From assembly GCF_937967675.1 (NCBI RefSeq), contig NZ_CALBSN010000124.1, positions 1-61,180 of the forward strand: 61,180 bases of DNA, given 5' to 3'. How positions within the stretch are numbered: the first letter of the stretch is position 1; each line of letters begins with the position of its first letter. The translations under genes and the position numbers were made by a program. Under the pieces are notes generated by a model. That model saw only the letters and a list, made by a program, of their open reading frames with translations. It searched no databases and was not told the origin of the DNA. Positions 9,695 through 18,357 of this stretch are shown piece after piece. This DNA is from an uncultured Flavobacterium sp. (lineage in GTDB: Bacteria; Bacteroidota; Bacteroidia; Flavobacteriales; Flavobacteriaceae).

Positions 9695-10720
9695 TTATAA
9701 ATATTTTTTAATCACATGAAGTTTTCCTTTTCCAGCTGGAATTTGCCATGTATCTTTATTCCACTTACTATTTCCTTCAATGATTATAGGACCACTAGGC
9801 GTAATTGCAATATCCCATCCCACTGTTCTAACTTGAGGCACAATATGTGCAGCTTCTGTAACCAATTGCTTTATTTCATTCCAAAATGGAACTTTTAAAC
9901 CTAAAATTTGTTGTTTTGTTGAAGGATGTATTTCATGATAACTATCACAAGAAGATCTTTTTCTTATACCTCCTGAAATTACAACTCCTGTTTCACTATC
10001 AATCTCTGCTGCTAAATTACCTGCTGAATAATTATCTATAGGACAATCTACACTAATACGAAATACCGAACCAATAATATCTACTCTATTTTCATCATTA
10101 AGTAAGGTTATCATTCTTATTGTATTAACCGCCGATGGAGAAATATTTGCGATACTTTCATGCTGTACTATAAAATCTTCAAAATAAAAGTATTCATTTT
10201 CCTCAAAATGGTTTTTTAAAAAAGTAATTAGTTCTTCATCTCCAATCATTATACTATTTTCTTTTTTTTGAACTTGGAAAATTCGCACACCCTTTCCTCC
10301 CGAACTTTCTGGATTTTTAATCACAATTTTTTGATTAATTCGTTCCAAAATAACGGTTGTGATGATATCCATATCTTTTTGGGTATATAAAAAAGCTGGA
10401 TTACAGAATTTATTAAACGTTTTGAAAAATGTCTTTTTATTATCAACCTCATCAATAAAATCTTTATGATTCATTTTATTGTGAAACTTATACATAATAC
10501 CCATTGTTGCATATTCTTTCTTCTGCTCTTTATTTTTTCTGTAGAATTGGAAATTATAATAGTCTACAAATGAAGAACCATACCATAATGAGTTTATTAC
10601 CATTCCTATACACAAAAATAGTTTGTTATACCCTTTTTTTGAAGTACAATTGATTGATTTTATTAAATCTTTATAATCTGTCTTCAAAATAAAAAAACCT
10701 AAATATAGAATATTTTTCAT
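9695..10720 (-). CDS. Sugar-transfer-associated ATP-grasp protein
   Basis: This 341-aa protein has a C-terminal ATP-grasp fold (about 125-335). KNPESSGGKGVRIF provides the glycine-rich ATP loop, SAVNTIRMITL and DNYSAGNLAAEIDSETG are family signature stretches, VGWDIAI follows, and IIIEGNSKWN holds the metal-binding Glu/Asn. It resembles the ATPgrasp_ST family found in polysaccharide clusters. ATP-grasp enzymes join a carboxylate to an amine or thiol through an acyl-phosphate, so it could amidate a uronic acid or add an amino acid to the glycan. The uronic-acid dehydrogenase of the same operon would supply a carboxylate. The substrate is inferred, not shown. Confidence 0.8.
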   Translation of the reverse strand: MKNILYLGFFILKTDYKDLIKSINCTSKKGYNKLFLCIGMVINSLWYGSSFVDYYNFQFYRKNKEQKKEYATMGIMYKFHNKMNHKDFIDEVDNKKTFFKTFNKFCNPAFLYTQKDMDIITTVILERINQKIVIKNPESSGGKGVRIFQVQKKENSIMIGDEELITFLKNHFEENEYFYFEDFIVQHESIANISPSAVNTIRMITLLNDENRVDIIGSVFRISVDCPIDNYSAGNLAAEIDSETGVVISGGIRKRSSCDSYHEIHPSTKQQILGLKVPFWNEIKQLVTEAAHIVPQVRTVGWDIAITPSGPIIIEGNSKWNKDTWQIPAGKGKLHVIKKYL

Positions 10721-10726
10721 TGCTTG

Positions 10727-11929
10727 TTACTTGTTATTAAAAGTATTTATAATACTTGCAAACCTTTTGGTTAATATGGATTCATCATAAGTAGTTTCAG
10801 CTAATTTTCTACTATTATCACCCATAATCTTTAGTAAATTAGGTTGATTTTTCCATTCCATGATAAGTTCAAATAATTCATTTGGATTTTCTGGGTCTAC
10901 AAAAGCACCACAACTATTTTCTTCTACCATTTTTTTTGTCCAACCATTTGAATTTACTATTATTGGTTTACCAGCAGCTAAAGAATCAAATAATTTATTT
11001 GGTGAATTAGTACTTAAAATTGGAATATTTAGAAATGGGACAACCGAAATATCACAAACATTTACTACTTCACTTGTTTCTTTCATTGCTAATCTTTCGT
11101 AAAAAAACACATTTGTTAATTTATTACTTTCAGCGAATAATTTTAAAGTTTTTTCTGCTTTTCCTTCTCCTAAAAGAATAAAATCAACATCCATTATTCC
11201 TTTATCATGAGCAATTTTTGCAGCTTCAATAAAATATTGAAGGCCATTTGCAATACCCATTGTACCAAAATGAATTACTTTAAAAGAACTTTCTCTAAGT
11301 TGCAACTTTTTAATACAATCTTTGCTTTTTTCTCTTGGCCAAAAATGTTCTTTCTTAGCCATATTGGGAATCATTGATACTTTATCAGATGAAACATATT
11401 TAATAACACCCTCATACATACCTGGAGATAAAGCAACTATATGGCTTGCATTTTTATAGATTGTTTTTTCAAACCAAATAGCTATTTTTTTTACTAAAGG
11501 ATTTTTAAGCCCCCCCATTTGTATAGGCACTTCTGGCCACAAATCTCTAACTTCAAAAACAAAAGGAATATCTTTGATTTTTTTTAATAATAGGGCGGGA
11601 AGTCCAACTGATAAGGGTGTAGATGTAGCAATAACTAAATCAATATTTTTATGTTTAAAAACTTCAAAAGAAGATTTGTACATAAAATTAAAAAAAGATT
11701 TAATCCGCATAGGAATACTCATTTCATTTGAATAAGCATTTTTCAAATAAACTATATTAATACCATCTATATAGACTTCTTCTCTATCGGATGCTGTTAT
11801 TTTTTTATTTTGAGTAATAACTGTAACTTCATGCCCCTCCTTTAAAAGTTGCTGAACAATAAAATAAATACGAGTAGCTCCGGGTTCTCTCGGAGTTTTA
11901 AAGTATTGGTGTATATAAAGAATTTTCAT
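10727..11929 (-). CDS. GT4 glycosyltransferase, WbuB-like
   Basis: This 400-aa GT-B glycosyltransferase opens with KILYIHQYFKTPREPGATR, the WbuB-type start with its glycine/alanine-rich acceptor loop. The C-terminal half carries the donor-binding part (about 200-380: VIHFGTMGIANGLQYF, FILLGEGKAE, SPNKLFDSLAAGKPIIVN). A P-N-K-L-F-D-S-L-A-A-G motif takes the place of the usual E-x7-E. WbuB-like enzymes often transfer N-acetylated amino sugars to a lipid-linked acceptor at the inner membrane. The gene is 6 bp from the ATP-grasp gene and abuts the next GT4, consistent with one operon. Confidence 0.88.
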   Translation of the reverse strand: MKILYIHQYFKTPREPGATRIYFIVQQLLKEGHEVTVITQNKKITASDREEVYIDGINIVYLKNAYSNEMSIPMRIKSFFNFMYKSSFEVFKHKNIDLVIATSTPLSVGLPALLLKKIKDIPFVFEVRDLWPEVPIQMGGLKNPLVKKIAIWFEKTIYKNASHIVALSPGMYEGVIKYVSSDKVSMIPNMAKKEHFWPREKSKDCIKKLQLRESSFKVIHFGTMGIANGLQYFIEAAKIAHDKGIMDVDFILLGEGKAEKTLKLFAESNKLTNVFFYERLAMKETSEVVNVCDISVVPFLNIPILSTNSPNKLFDSLAAGKPIIVNSNGWTKKMVEENSCGAFVDPENPNELFELIMEWKNQPNLLKIMGDNSRKLAETTYDESILTKRFASIINTFNNK

Positions 11930-13063
11930 TTATTCTATTTTAGTATAAATATCATTAAGCATTTTAGAATTGTATGTCCACGAAAAATCTAAAGCATGAT
12001 TATAAGCGTTTTTCGAGATTTCATTATAATTTTCTTTTATTTTTTGAATAGCTTCTGCAATTTTCTCATGTTCTTTAGGCATTACTGAAAAACCAACTAC
12101 TCCTTCTTCATAATTCCCATCAAATCCTTGGCCTTTTGTATAAACTACTGGTAATCCTTGAGTCATTGCTTCTACATATACTAATCCAAAAGATTCTTTA
12201 AATGAAGGCACTACTAAAAGATTCGAATTCCTATATATTTTTAACAATTGTTCCTTATCTGAAATATAACCTAAAAATCTAACTTTTAAACCTTTTGCTT
12301 CATCTTGCAATTTATCTTTAAGATAACCTTCACCTACAATTGTAAGTTGGAAGTCAATACCTTTTTCTTTTACTATTTTACAAGCTTTAATTAAAGCACT
12401 ACAATTTTTATTTTCTCGAAGCTTACCAACGAAAAGAATTTCTAAACAATCACTATTCTTTGTCGCATCCAAATATCTATTTTTAATCCAAAAATCATTC
12501 ACTCCGTTAGGAATAACTTTAATCTTATCTTTCAGTTGCTCAAATTGAAATGTTGTTAAGCATTCTCTTAATTGTATGTTCTTATAAGCTGGTGATAAAA
12601 CCATTATTGATTCAGCACTATTTAATATTGTGAAACCTATTTTTCTAAAAAAAATAGATTTTTTCATGAATATATTTATATCTGTATTTCTAACTGTAAC
12701 AACATAAGGAATAGCTTTCTTTTTAAATAATAAAAAGGAAATAATGCCGTTAGATATTAACGAATGTGCATGGGTAATTGTAATTTTATCATTTTTTACT
12801 TTTTTATTAAAATCCTTATAAATGGATAACATTTTTAATGGCCAGAAATATCTTTCAAGATTTGAAAAAGCTTTGGAAATTGTATATAAAATATTTTTAG
12901 ATTCACAATAATCGCTATTTATTTTATCCTTTTTGTTTATTGGAATATATACAGTTTGATGAATTGAAGCATTCATATCCCTTAAGGACATAACTAACTC
13001 TTCATGTAACTTATTAGTAAGAAAATAGGAATTAATATGTACTAAATTTATCTTATTTCCCAT
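11930..13063 (-). CDS. GT4 glycosyltransferase
   Basis: This 377-aa GT-B protein of GT4 type has an N-terminal acceptor domain with a nucleophile-like HAHSLISNG stretch. The C-terminal donor domain shows ILFVGKLRENKNCSALIKAC, LTIVGEGYLKDKL and PSFKESFGLVYVEAMTQGLP, the last giving the E-x7-E pair that contacts the nucleotide sugar. It would add one sugar to the growing lipid-linked unit in the cytoplasm. Its start overlaps the stop of the first ChbG-like gene by one base, and it abuts the WbuB-like gene, which points to translational coupling. Donor and acceptor cannot be read from the sequence. Confidence 0.88.
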   Translation of the reverse strand: MGNKINLVHINSYFLTNKLHEELVMSLRDMNASIHQTVYIPINKKDKINSDYCESKNILYTISKAFSNLERYFWPLKMLSIYKDFNKKVKNDKITITHAHSLISNGIISFLLFKKKAIPYVVTVRNTDINIFMKKSIFFRKIGFTILNSAESIMVLSPAYKNIQLRECLTTFQFEQLKDKIKVIPNGVNDFWIKNRYLDATKNSDCLEILFVGKLRENKNCSALIKACKIVKEKGIDFQLTIVGEGYLKDKLQDEAKGLKVRFLGYISDKEQLLKIYRNSNLLVVPSFKESFGLVYVEAMTQGLPVVYTKGQGFDGNYEEGVVGFSVMPKEHEKIAEAIQKIKENYNEISKNAYNHALDFSWTYNSKMLNDIYTKIE

Positions 13064-13923
13064 TATGCTACTACAGAATTGAAACTTACTAAATCTAAAC
13101 TTTTCTTTGCTTCAAGAAATGCTGTTGATTTCAAAAATTGGTATTCTATAACTCTTTCATCTGTTAACTTTGTGTTTTCTAATTCAGTTATATCAATAGA
13201 TGGATGACAAGGTATCTCTAAAATTGCATTCTCAAATTTTGCCAAAGGATTTTTTACCAAAGCTTTAAAAACATCAATAGCATTATGAGAACTTGTAACC
13301 AACATCCCTTCAGGGCTCTTAAAATATTTATTAATTTGATTTTTATTATTTTTAAGGTATTGCTCCACTAGCAAACGTTTAATTCCAAATTTTTGGATAT
13401 CAAATAAACTAGGAACAATTACTTTTCCTGAATTTTGTATATAGTGCTTAACATAAAAACGAATTCCTTTTGGCTTTTGAGTTTCTTTTCCAAAATCCAA
13501 TAATGCTTTAAAAACTACTGGAATTCTATTAAGTCCTTGGTGTGAATCAAAGTGTGTTATATTGTCTCCTAAAATATCATAAAGTTTTGCATATTGGTTT
13601 TTCAACTCTAATAATACTTCTTCTTTTTTAATTAAATTTTTCTTTGCTCTACTCTCTAATTCTTTTTTAGAATGAAAATTACCCTTTTTATCAACTAAAG
13701 AAGATACTTCATCAATAGAAGACGTTGGTTTTCCTTCCGTTAAATTAAAATGAAGTCCAATACTAATATTTGGGATTTTAAGTAACTCTATTGCCTCATT
13801 TGCATAAGGCATGTTTACCATTACTGTTGTAGAAGTAATAGTTCCTAAATGCATTAATTCTGTTATTGCATTATTTATTGACTTTGTCATTCCAAAATCG
13901 TCTGCGTTGATGATTATTTTCAT
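13063..13923 (-). CDS. ChbG/YdjC-like carbohydrate deacetylase (copy 1)
   Basis: This 286-aa protein belongs to the YdjC/ChbG deacetylase family. It begins KIIINADDFGMTKSIN, giving the family's metal-binding Asp pair. SIGLHFNLTEGKP supplies a metal-binding His, THFDSHQGLNRIP a further His pair, and EIPCHPSID closes the barrel. The family removes N-acetyl groups from amino sugars. It is a diverged tandem copy of the next upstream gene, which it overlaps by 4 bp. In this setting it probably deacetylates a GlcNAc/GalNAc-type residue of the polymer or its precursor. No signal peptide is visible, so it acts in the cytoplasm. Confidence 0.88.
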   Translation of the reverse strand: MKIIINADDFGMTKSINNAITELMHLGTITSTTVMVNMPYANEAIELLKIPNISIGLHFNLTEGKPTSSIDEVSSLVDKKGNFHSKKELESRAKKNLIKKEEVLLELKNQYAKLYDILGDNITHFDSHQGLNRIPVVFKALLDFGKETQKPKGIRFYVKHYIQNSGKVIVPSLFDIQKFGIKRLLVEQYLKNNKNQINKYFKSPEGMLVTSSHNAIDVFKALVKNPLAKFENAILEIPCHPSIDITELENTKLTDERVIEYQFLKSTAFLEAKKSLDLVSFNSVVA

Positions 13924-14774
13924 TTTTTTAAATCTTTAAAGCTAATTAATTGAAACTTATTGAGGCTATTTTTAAAACTTTCAGACTTCAATATTTCGAA
14001 CTCTTGTATTCTTTTATCAGTTAATTTTGTTTTTGGTAAATCTGTAATTGATGTAGCTGGATGGCAAGGAATTTCAATATATAACTTTTCTAAAGCAATT
14101 AATTTTTCCAAAGCTTCAAAAGTATCTACTTTTTTTAAATTTATATTTAAAAGTTCCCCTTCAGGCATTACATAATATTTGCGAAAAGCAACATTATATT
14201 TTCTATAATACATTTCTGTTATATATCTTTTTATTCCAAACTTAAAAATATTTTTAATTCCAACAACCTCAGGAACTATAGCATCAGTAATAAACAAATG
14301 ATGAGGTGAACGTAAACCTAATACTATGTTTTCTTTCCCTAAAGATAAAAAAGCATTTGAAATGGGCTTATATTTATGTACACCTTGATGCGAATCCATA
14401 TGAGTTAAACGATCTCCTACACGCTGTTTTAATAATAAAATTTGAGCCTTTAATTCTTTATAAACGTCATTAACATTTATTTTTCCTTGTTTACTCCTTT
14501 TTCTTAATTCTTTAAATTCATAAAACTCTCCCGTTTCACTATTAACAATTGTTGAAATTTCTGACGCATTTAAAATAGGCTTTCCTTGAGTTATATTAAA
14601 ATGCAGACCAATGCCAAAATTAGGATATTCTAATAATTTATCTACCTCTTCCCAATAAGGCATATTAACCATAACGGTTGTAGAGGTTAATGTTCCCTTT
14701 TTAGCTAATGTGAATACTGCTTCATTTACCGACTTTGTAAAACCAAAATCATCAGCATTGATAATTATTTTCAT
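13920..14774 (-). CDS. ChbG/YdjC-like carbohydrate deacetylase (copy 2)
   Basis: This 284-aa protein is a paralogue of the neighbouring gene with the same order of motifs: KIIINADDFGFTKSVN, GIGLHFNITQGKP, THMDSHQGVHKYKP and EIPCHPATSITDLP. All metal-binding Asp and His positions of the family appear kept. The ends (LTDKRIQEFEILKSESFK) are closely alike in both copies, so they come from a tandem duplication. The middle parts differ, which suggests two substrates. Cytoplasmic, no signal peptide. The gene follows the SGNH-like gene by 35 bp. Confidence 0.88.
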   Translation of the reverse strand: MKIIINADDFGFTKSVNEAVFTLAKKGTLTSTTVMVNMPYWEEVDKLLEYPNFGIGLHFNITQGKPILNASEISTIVNSETGEFYEFKELRKRSKQGKINVNDVYKELKAQILLLKQRVGDRLTHMDSHQGVHKYKPISNAFLSLGKENIVLGLRSPHHLFITDAIVPEVVGIKNIFKFGIKRYITEMYYRKYNVAFRKYYVMPEGELLNINLKKVDTFEALEKLIALEKLYIEIPCHPATSITDLPKTKLTDKRIQEFEILKSESFKNSLNKFQLISFKDLKK

Positions 14775-14809
14775 TTTTTATAAAATTATGTTCATTAAAT
14801 AAATAATAA

Positions 14810-15724
14810 TTACTGATCAAGATTAATCCATTGTGCAATTTCTTTACTAATTAATAATGAAGATTCTTTATATAAATGACTACCGTCTGTAAATATATAT
14901 TTTCCCTGATTATTATTAAACACCTTAAATTTAACACCATTTTTTTTTGCCAAAAAAGATATTTTTTTATCAAAATCTGGAAATGCCTTAAATTGTCTCT
15001 CTAAAATAGAATTATGAACAGGTAGTCTTACAATATAAACTTTACCATGGCTTTTTAAAAAAGTTATAGTTTTTTCTAAATACTCATATCTTTTTTTTGA
15101 AAAATGATATTTAGCCGAATATCCTTCTTCCTGCAATTTTAGTTTTAGTCTTTTATTAATTGAAGAAGTATCCATTTCTAAATTAACTTCTAGCCAACCA
15201 TCGTCATGTAAAAATCCTTCACCTCGAATTTTGTTCAAAAAAAGTTTCTTGTAAAAAGTTTCTTGTCTATGAAGTATATATTCAAAATTTGGATTACAAG
15301 AAACACATTCAATATTAGCCAAAAAAGAGCTATTCTCTATAAAAAGACTTTCATCATTTGGATTATCTGTATTAGAAGATATAGAACCTGGATCAACAGA
15401 TATAATAAAAACACCATCCTTTACAGTTTCATCTACTTTATTCTTAATACTCTTGTAATAGGCTGGGCCATAAGGTGAATAATTTGCTGCAAAAGAAAAA
15501 TTATACATTTTATTCTTTTTATTAATCAACTCATCATTAAAAACCGATGGAACCAATCCTTGCGCTGCTCTTGAGTTACCAATAATTAATGAGTTTTGTT
15601 TTGGTGAAGATACCCTTCCATAATAAAAATCAAAACTCCCAAAACTAAATGAATAAACATATATTCCAATAATAAATAATAATGGAATAGAAAAATAGAC
15701 AATCTTTTTAAAAAATTTTTTCAT
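14810..15724 (-). CDS. SGNH/DltD-like partner of the MBOAT acyltransferase
   Basis: This 304-aa protein has a single N-terminal membrane anchor (about 7-27) and an extracytoplasmic domain. LIIGNSRAAQGLVPSVF resembles the GxS nucleophile region of SGNH/DltD-like proteins. A GSHLYKESS stretch near the C-terminus fits a D-x-x-H catalytic pair (TDGSHLY). Such proteins commonly sit beside an MBOAT protein (AlgI/DltB type) and move the acyl group to the exported polymer. The MBOAT gene is 3 bp upstream, which strongly supports this partnership. Overall similarity to named families is low; the role is inferred from motifs and context. Confidence 0.65.
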   Translation of the reverse strand: MKKFFKKIVYFSIPLLFIIGIYVYSFSFGSFDFYYGRVSSPKQNSLIIGNSRAAQGLVPSVFNDELINKKNKMYNFSFAANYSPYGPAYYKSIKNKVDETVKDGVFIISVDPGSISSNTDNPNDESLFIENSSFLANIECVSCNPNFEYILHRQETFYKKLFLNKIRGEGFLHDDGWLEVNLEMDTSSINKRLKLKLQEEGYSAKYHFSKKRYEYLEKTITFLKSHGKVYIVRLPVHNSILERQFKAFPDFDKKISFLAKKNGVKFKVFNNNQGKYIFTDGSHLYKESSLLISKEIAQWINLDQ

Positions 15725-15727
15725 AAT

Positions 15728-17170
15728 TTAGAATTGAAAATAAATAAAATCTTGCTCTTTACCTGCAAACAGAAAAATAGAAATAATAATTATAAAATAA
15801 AAACACCATTCTAAAAAGCGGTAATTATTATATTTTAAATTTTGAAGTGCATATTCACCTGTTCGGCCTATCCATTCTATGAGAATAAAGAAAATAATTA
15901 ATACTATTACAACGTATGATAAAATTGGTATATCCGAAAGGTTAAGAAATGGGGATTCAAAAATTTTCTTAATATAGCTAAAAGCATGCTCTAAATTATC
16001 TGCTCTAAAAAATATCCAAGCAAATACAGTTAAAGTGAATGTTAAAAACATATTTAAAGCATCTCTAAAAGATGGAAAAAACCTTCCTTTAGCAACTATT
16101 TCAAAATTATTTCTATTATTATTTGTCAATAATAATGGCATAAAATACAATGCGTTCAAGAAACCCCATACAATAAAAGTCCAATTTGCCCCATGCCAAA
16201 AGCCACTTACAATAAATATAATAAAAGTATTTCTAACTTTCATCCACATACCTCCTTTACTACCTCCTAATGGAATATATAAATAATCTCTAAACCAAGA
16301 AGAAAGTGAAATATGCCATCTTCTCCAAAATTCCGCTATATCCCTAGAAAAATATGGAAAAGAAAAATTCCTTAACAATTCAATGCCAAATAATCTCGAA
16401 GTTCCTAAAGCAATATCCGAATAACCAGAAAAATCACAATAAATTTGAAAAGTGAAAAATATTGCTCCAAGAATTAAAGAACTTCCAGAATAATCATTAT
16501 AATTATTGAAATATAAATTTGCAAATTCAGCACAGTTATCTGCAATTACCATTTTTTTGAATAGCCCCCATAGTATTTGCTTAAGACCATCAACTGCTTT
16601 ATAGTAATCAAAATTCCTCTTTCTTTTTATTTGCGGTAACAAATGAGTTGCACGTTCAATAGGTCCTGCAACTAATAGAGGAAAATAACATACAAAAAGA
16701 GAATAATCCACAAAATTTCTTTCTGGTTTTATCCTATTGTAATAAATATCAATTACATACGATAAACCGTGAAATGTATAGAATGATATTCCAACCGGTA
16801 AAATGATATTTAAAGTAAAGTAACTAGCCTCAAAACCAAAAAAACTAATAAAATTTATAAAAGATTCAGCAAAAAAATTGTAGTATTTAAAAACTCCTAA
16901 AAATCCTAAATTAATAATTATACTTATCCAAAACCATAATTTTTTATTTACTTTAGAACTTGATTGCGACATTTTAATAGCAGTAAAATAATCCAAAATA
17001 GTTGAAAAAATCAATAAAAATAAAAATCTATAATCCCAACAAGCATAAAAAAAATAACTAGCTATAATTAATAAAAAATTTTGTTTTACTATACTTTTTT
17101 TAGCTATAAACCAATATAAAAGAAAAACAATAGGCAAAAAAACAGCAAAACCATAAGAATTGAATAACAT
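15728..17170 (-). CDS. MBOAT family O-acyltransferase (AlgI-like)
   Basis: This 480-aa polytopic protein has about 11 hydrophobic segments. It shows the MBOAT features PVGISFYTFHGLSYVIDIYYNR, SLFVCYFPLLVAGPIER, YCDFSGYSDIALG, RRWHISLSSWFRDYLYIPLGG (read as separate stretches) and SGFWHGANWTFIVWG, which carries the invariant membrane-embedded His. The family transfers acyl groups across the inner membrane to exported polysaccharides. The SGNH-like gene follows 3 bp downstream. The pair would O-acetylate or otherwise acylate the glycan of this operon. Confidence 0.93.
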   Translation of the reverse strand: MLFNSYGFAVFLPIVFLLYWFIAKKSIVKQNFLLIIASYFFYACWDYRFLFLLIFSTILDYFTAIKMSQSSSKVNKKLWFWISIIINLGFLGVFKYYNFFAESFINFISFFGFEASYFTLNIILPVGISFYTFHGLSYVIDIYYNRIKPERNFVDYSLFVCYFPLLVAGPIERATHLLPQIKRKRNFDYYKAVDGLKQILWGLFKKMVIADNCAEFANLYFNNYNDYSGSSLILGAIFFTFQIYCDFSGYSDIALGTSRLFGIELLRNFSFPYFSRDIAEFWRRWHISLSSWFRDYLYIPLGGSKGGMWMKVRNTFIIFIVSGFWHGANWTFIVWGFLNALYFMPLLLTNNNRNNFEIVAKGRFFPSFRDALNMFLTFTLTVFAWIFFRADNLEHAFSYIKKIFESPFLNLSDIPILSYVVIVLIIFFILIEWIGRTGEYALQNLKYNNYRFLEWCFYFIIIISIFLFAGKEQDFIYFQF

Positions 17171-17226
17171 ATTTTATTATTTTAAGATTTATTAAAAGTT
17201 TGAAAAAAAAATTAATTTATATAAAT

Positions 17227-18354
17227 TTATAAAAACGACTTTATAAATTTAATAATTCTTTCAGTTCTTCTTTCTATACTAAATTTTTGTGCATGTTCAA
17301 TAGCATGTAATGACATTTTATCTCTTAATTGTTCATTTACTAATAGTTTTTCTAGTGCTGTTCTAATTTGAGAAATATCATTTGGATCAACTAAAATTGA
17401 AAAATCTGAAGTACATTGCACTCTTATTTCAGGAATATCAGATGAAATTATAGGTAATCCACAAGCCATTGCTTCAATTATAGCGTTACTAGAGCCTTCG
17501 TGCTGCGTTGGTAAAACAAAGATATCCGAAGCTGATAAAAGTTCAGGGACACAACTTCTAGGTACTTTCTGTTTGAAAACAATATCTGTGCTTTCTGGAT
17601 TTTGTTTTCCTTCCCCTACCATAACTAGACCTATGTTCTCAATTCCTTCAGCTGCTTTAACCAATCTTAGAGGCCCTTTGTTTTCTATAAAATGTCCTAA
17701 AAACATAACTAATGTTTTATTTTGAGGTAAATTATATTTTTCTCTAAGCTCATTTATATTTTCCCTTTTATAATACACTTCAAAATCCACCCCATTAGGC
17801 TCTACAATAATTTTATCTTGAGAAACTTTCATATCTATCAATTTCTCTTTTATCAATTCAGAAACAGCTATAAAACCATCTATTTTATTGAAAAATTTCG
17901 TATATGTATTCTTATTATACCATTTTTGTACTAATTGGATATTTCTATTTTCACCTACAGCTGCAATAAATGGCTTATTATATTTTTCTAATGCTTCTAC
18001 ACCTAATAATGCATTTTTTATAAAATGACAATACACTACATCAAACTCAATTTTATTTTTCTTTATAATACGTTGTATTGCATTTACTTGTATTTTACGA
18101 GCAATTGTATAGGTATTAAAACTTCCTATTTGTTTAGTGGATAAAGAAGTAAATAATGGACGGTAAACCTTTGCTAATTCATTACCATATACTACTTTTT
18201 TAAATTTTATTTTTCTTGGCACTAATTGAAAAGGCGCAATAACAATTACTTCATGCCCTAGTTTTGCAAATTGTTGCACTAAATTGTATACAAAAACTCC
18301 ATTAGTAGGATGTTGTTCCGATGGGTAATTATCTGATATTATTAATATTTTCAT
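17227..18354 (-). CDS. GT4 glycosyltransferase (TuaC-like)
   Basis: This 375-aa GT-B enzyme starts KILIISDNYPSEQHPTNGVF, with the acceptor-side glycine loop. The donor domain (about 195-370) has VMFLGHFIENKGPLRLVKA, GLVMVGEGKQNPE and LPTQHEGSSNAIIEAMACG, the E-x7-E motif of retaining GT4 enzymes. It adds one sugar to the lipid-linked repeat unit in the cytoplasm. The gene begins 3 bp after the Wzy-like gene. The 56-bp gap before the MBOAT gene is among the longest in the operon. Confidence 0.9.
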   Translation of the reverse strand: MKILIISDNYPSEQHPTNGVFVYNLVQQFAKLGHEVIVIAPFQLVPRKIKFKKVVYGNELAKVYRPLFTSLSTKQIGSFNTYTIARKIQVNAIQRIIKKNKIEFDVVYCHFIKNALLGVEALEKYNKPFIAAVGENRNIQLVQKWYNKNTYTKFFNKIDGFIAVSELIKEKLIDMKVSQDKIIVEPNGVDFEVYYKRENINELREKYNLPQNKTLVMFLGHFIENKGPLRLVKAAEGIENIGLVMVGEGKQNPESTDIVFKQKVPRSCVPELLSASDIFVLPTQHEGSSNAIIEAMACGLPIISSDIPEIRVQCTSDFSILVDPNDISQIRTALEKLLVNEQLRDKMSLHAIEHAQKFSIERRTERIIKFIKSFL

Positions 18355-18357
18355 AAC

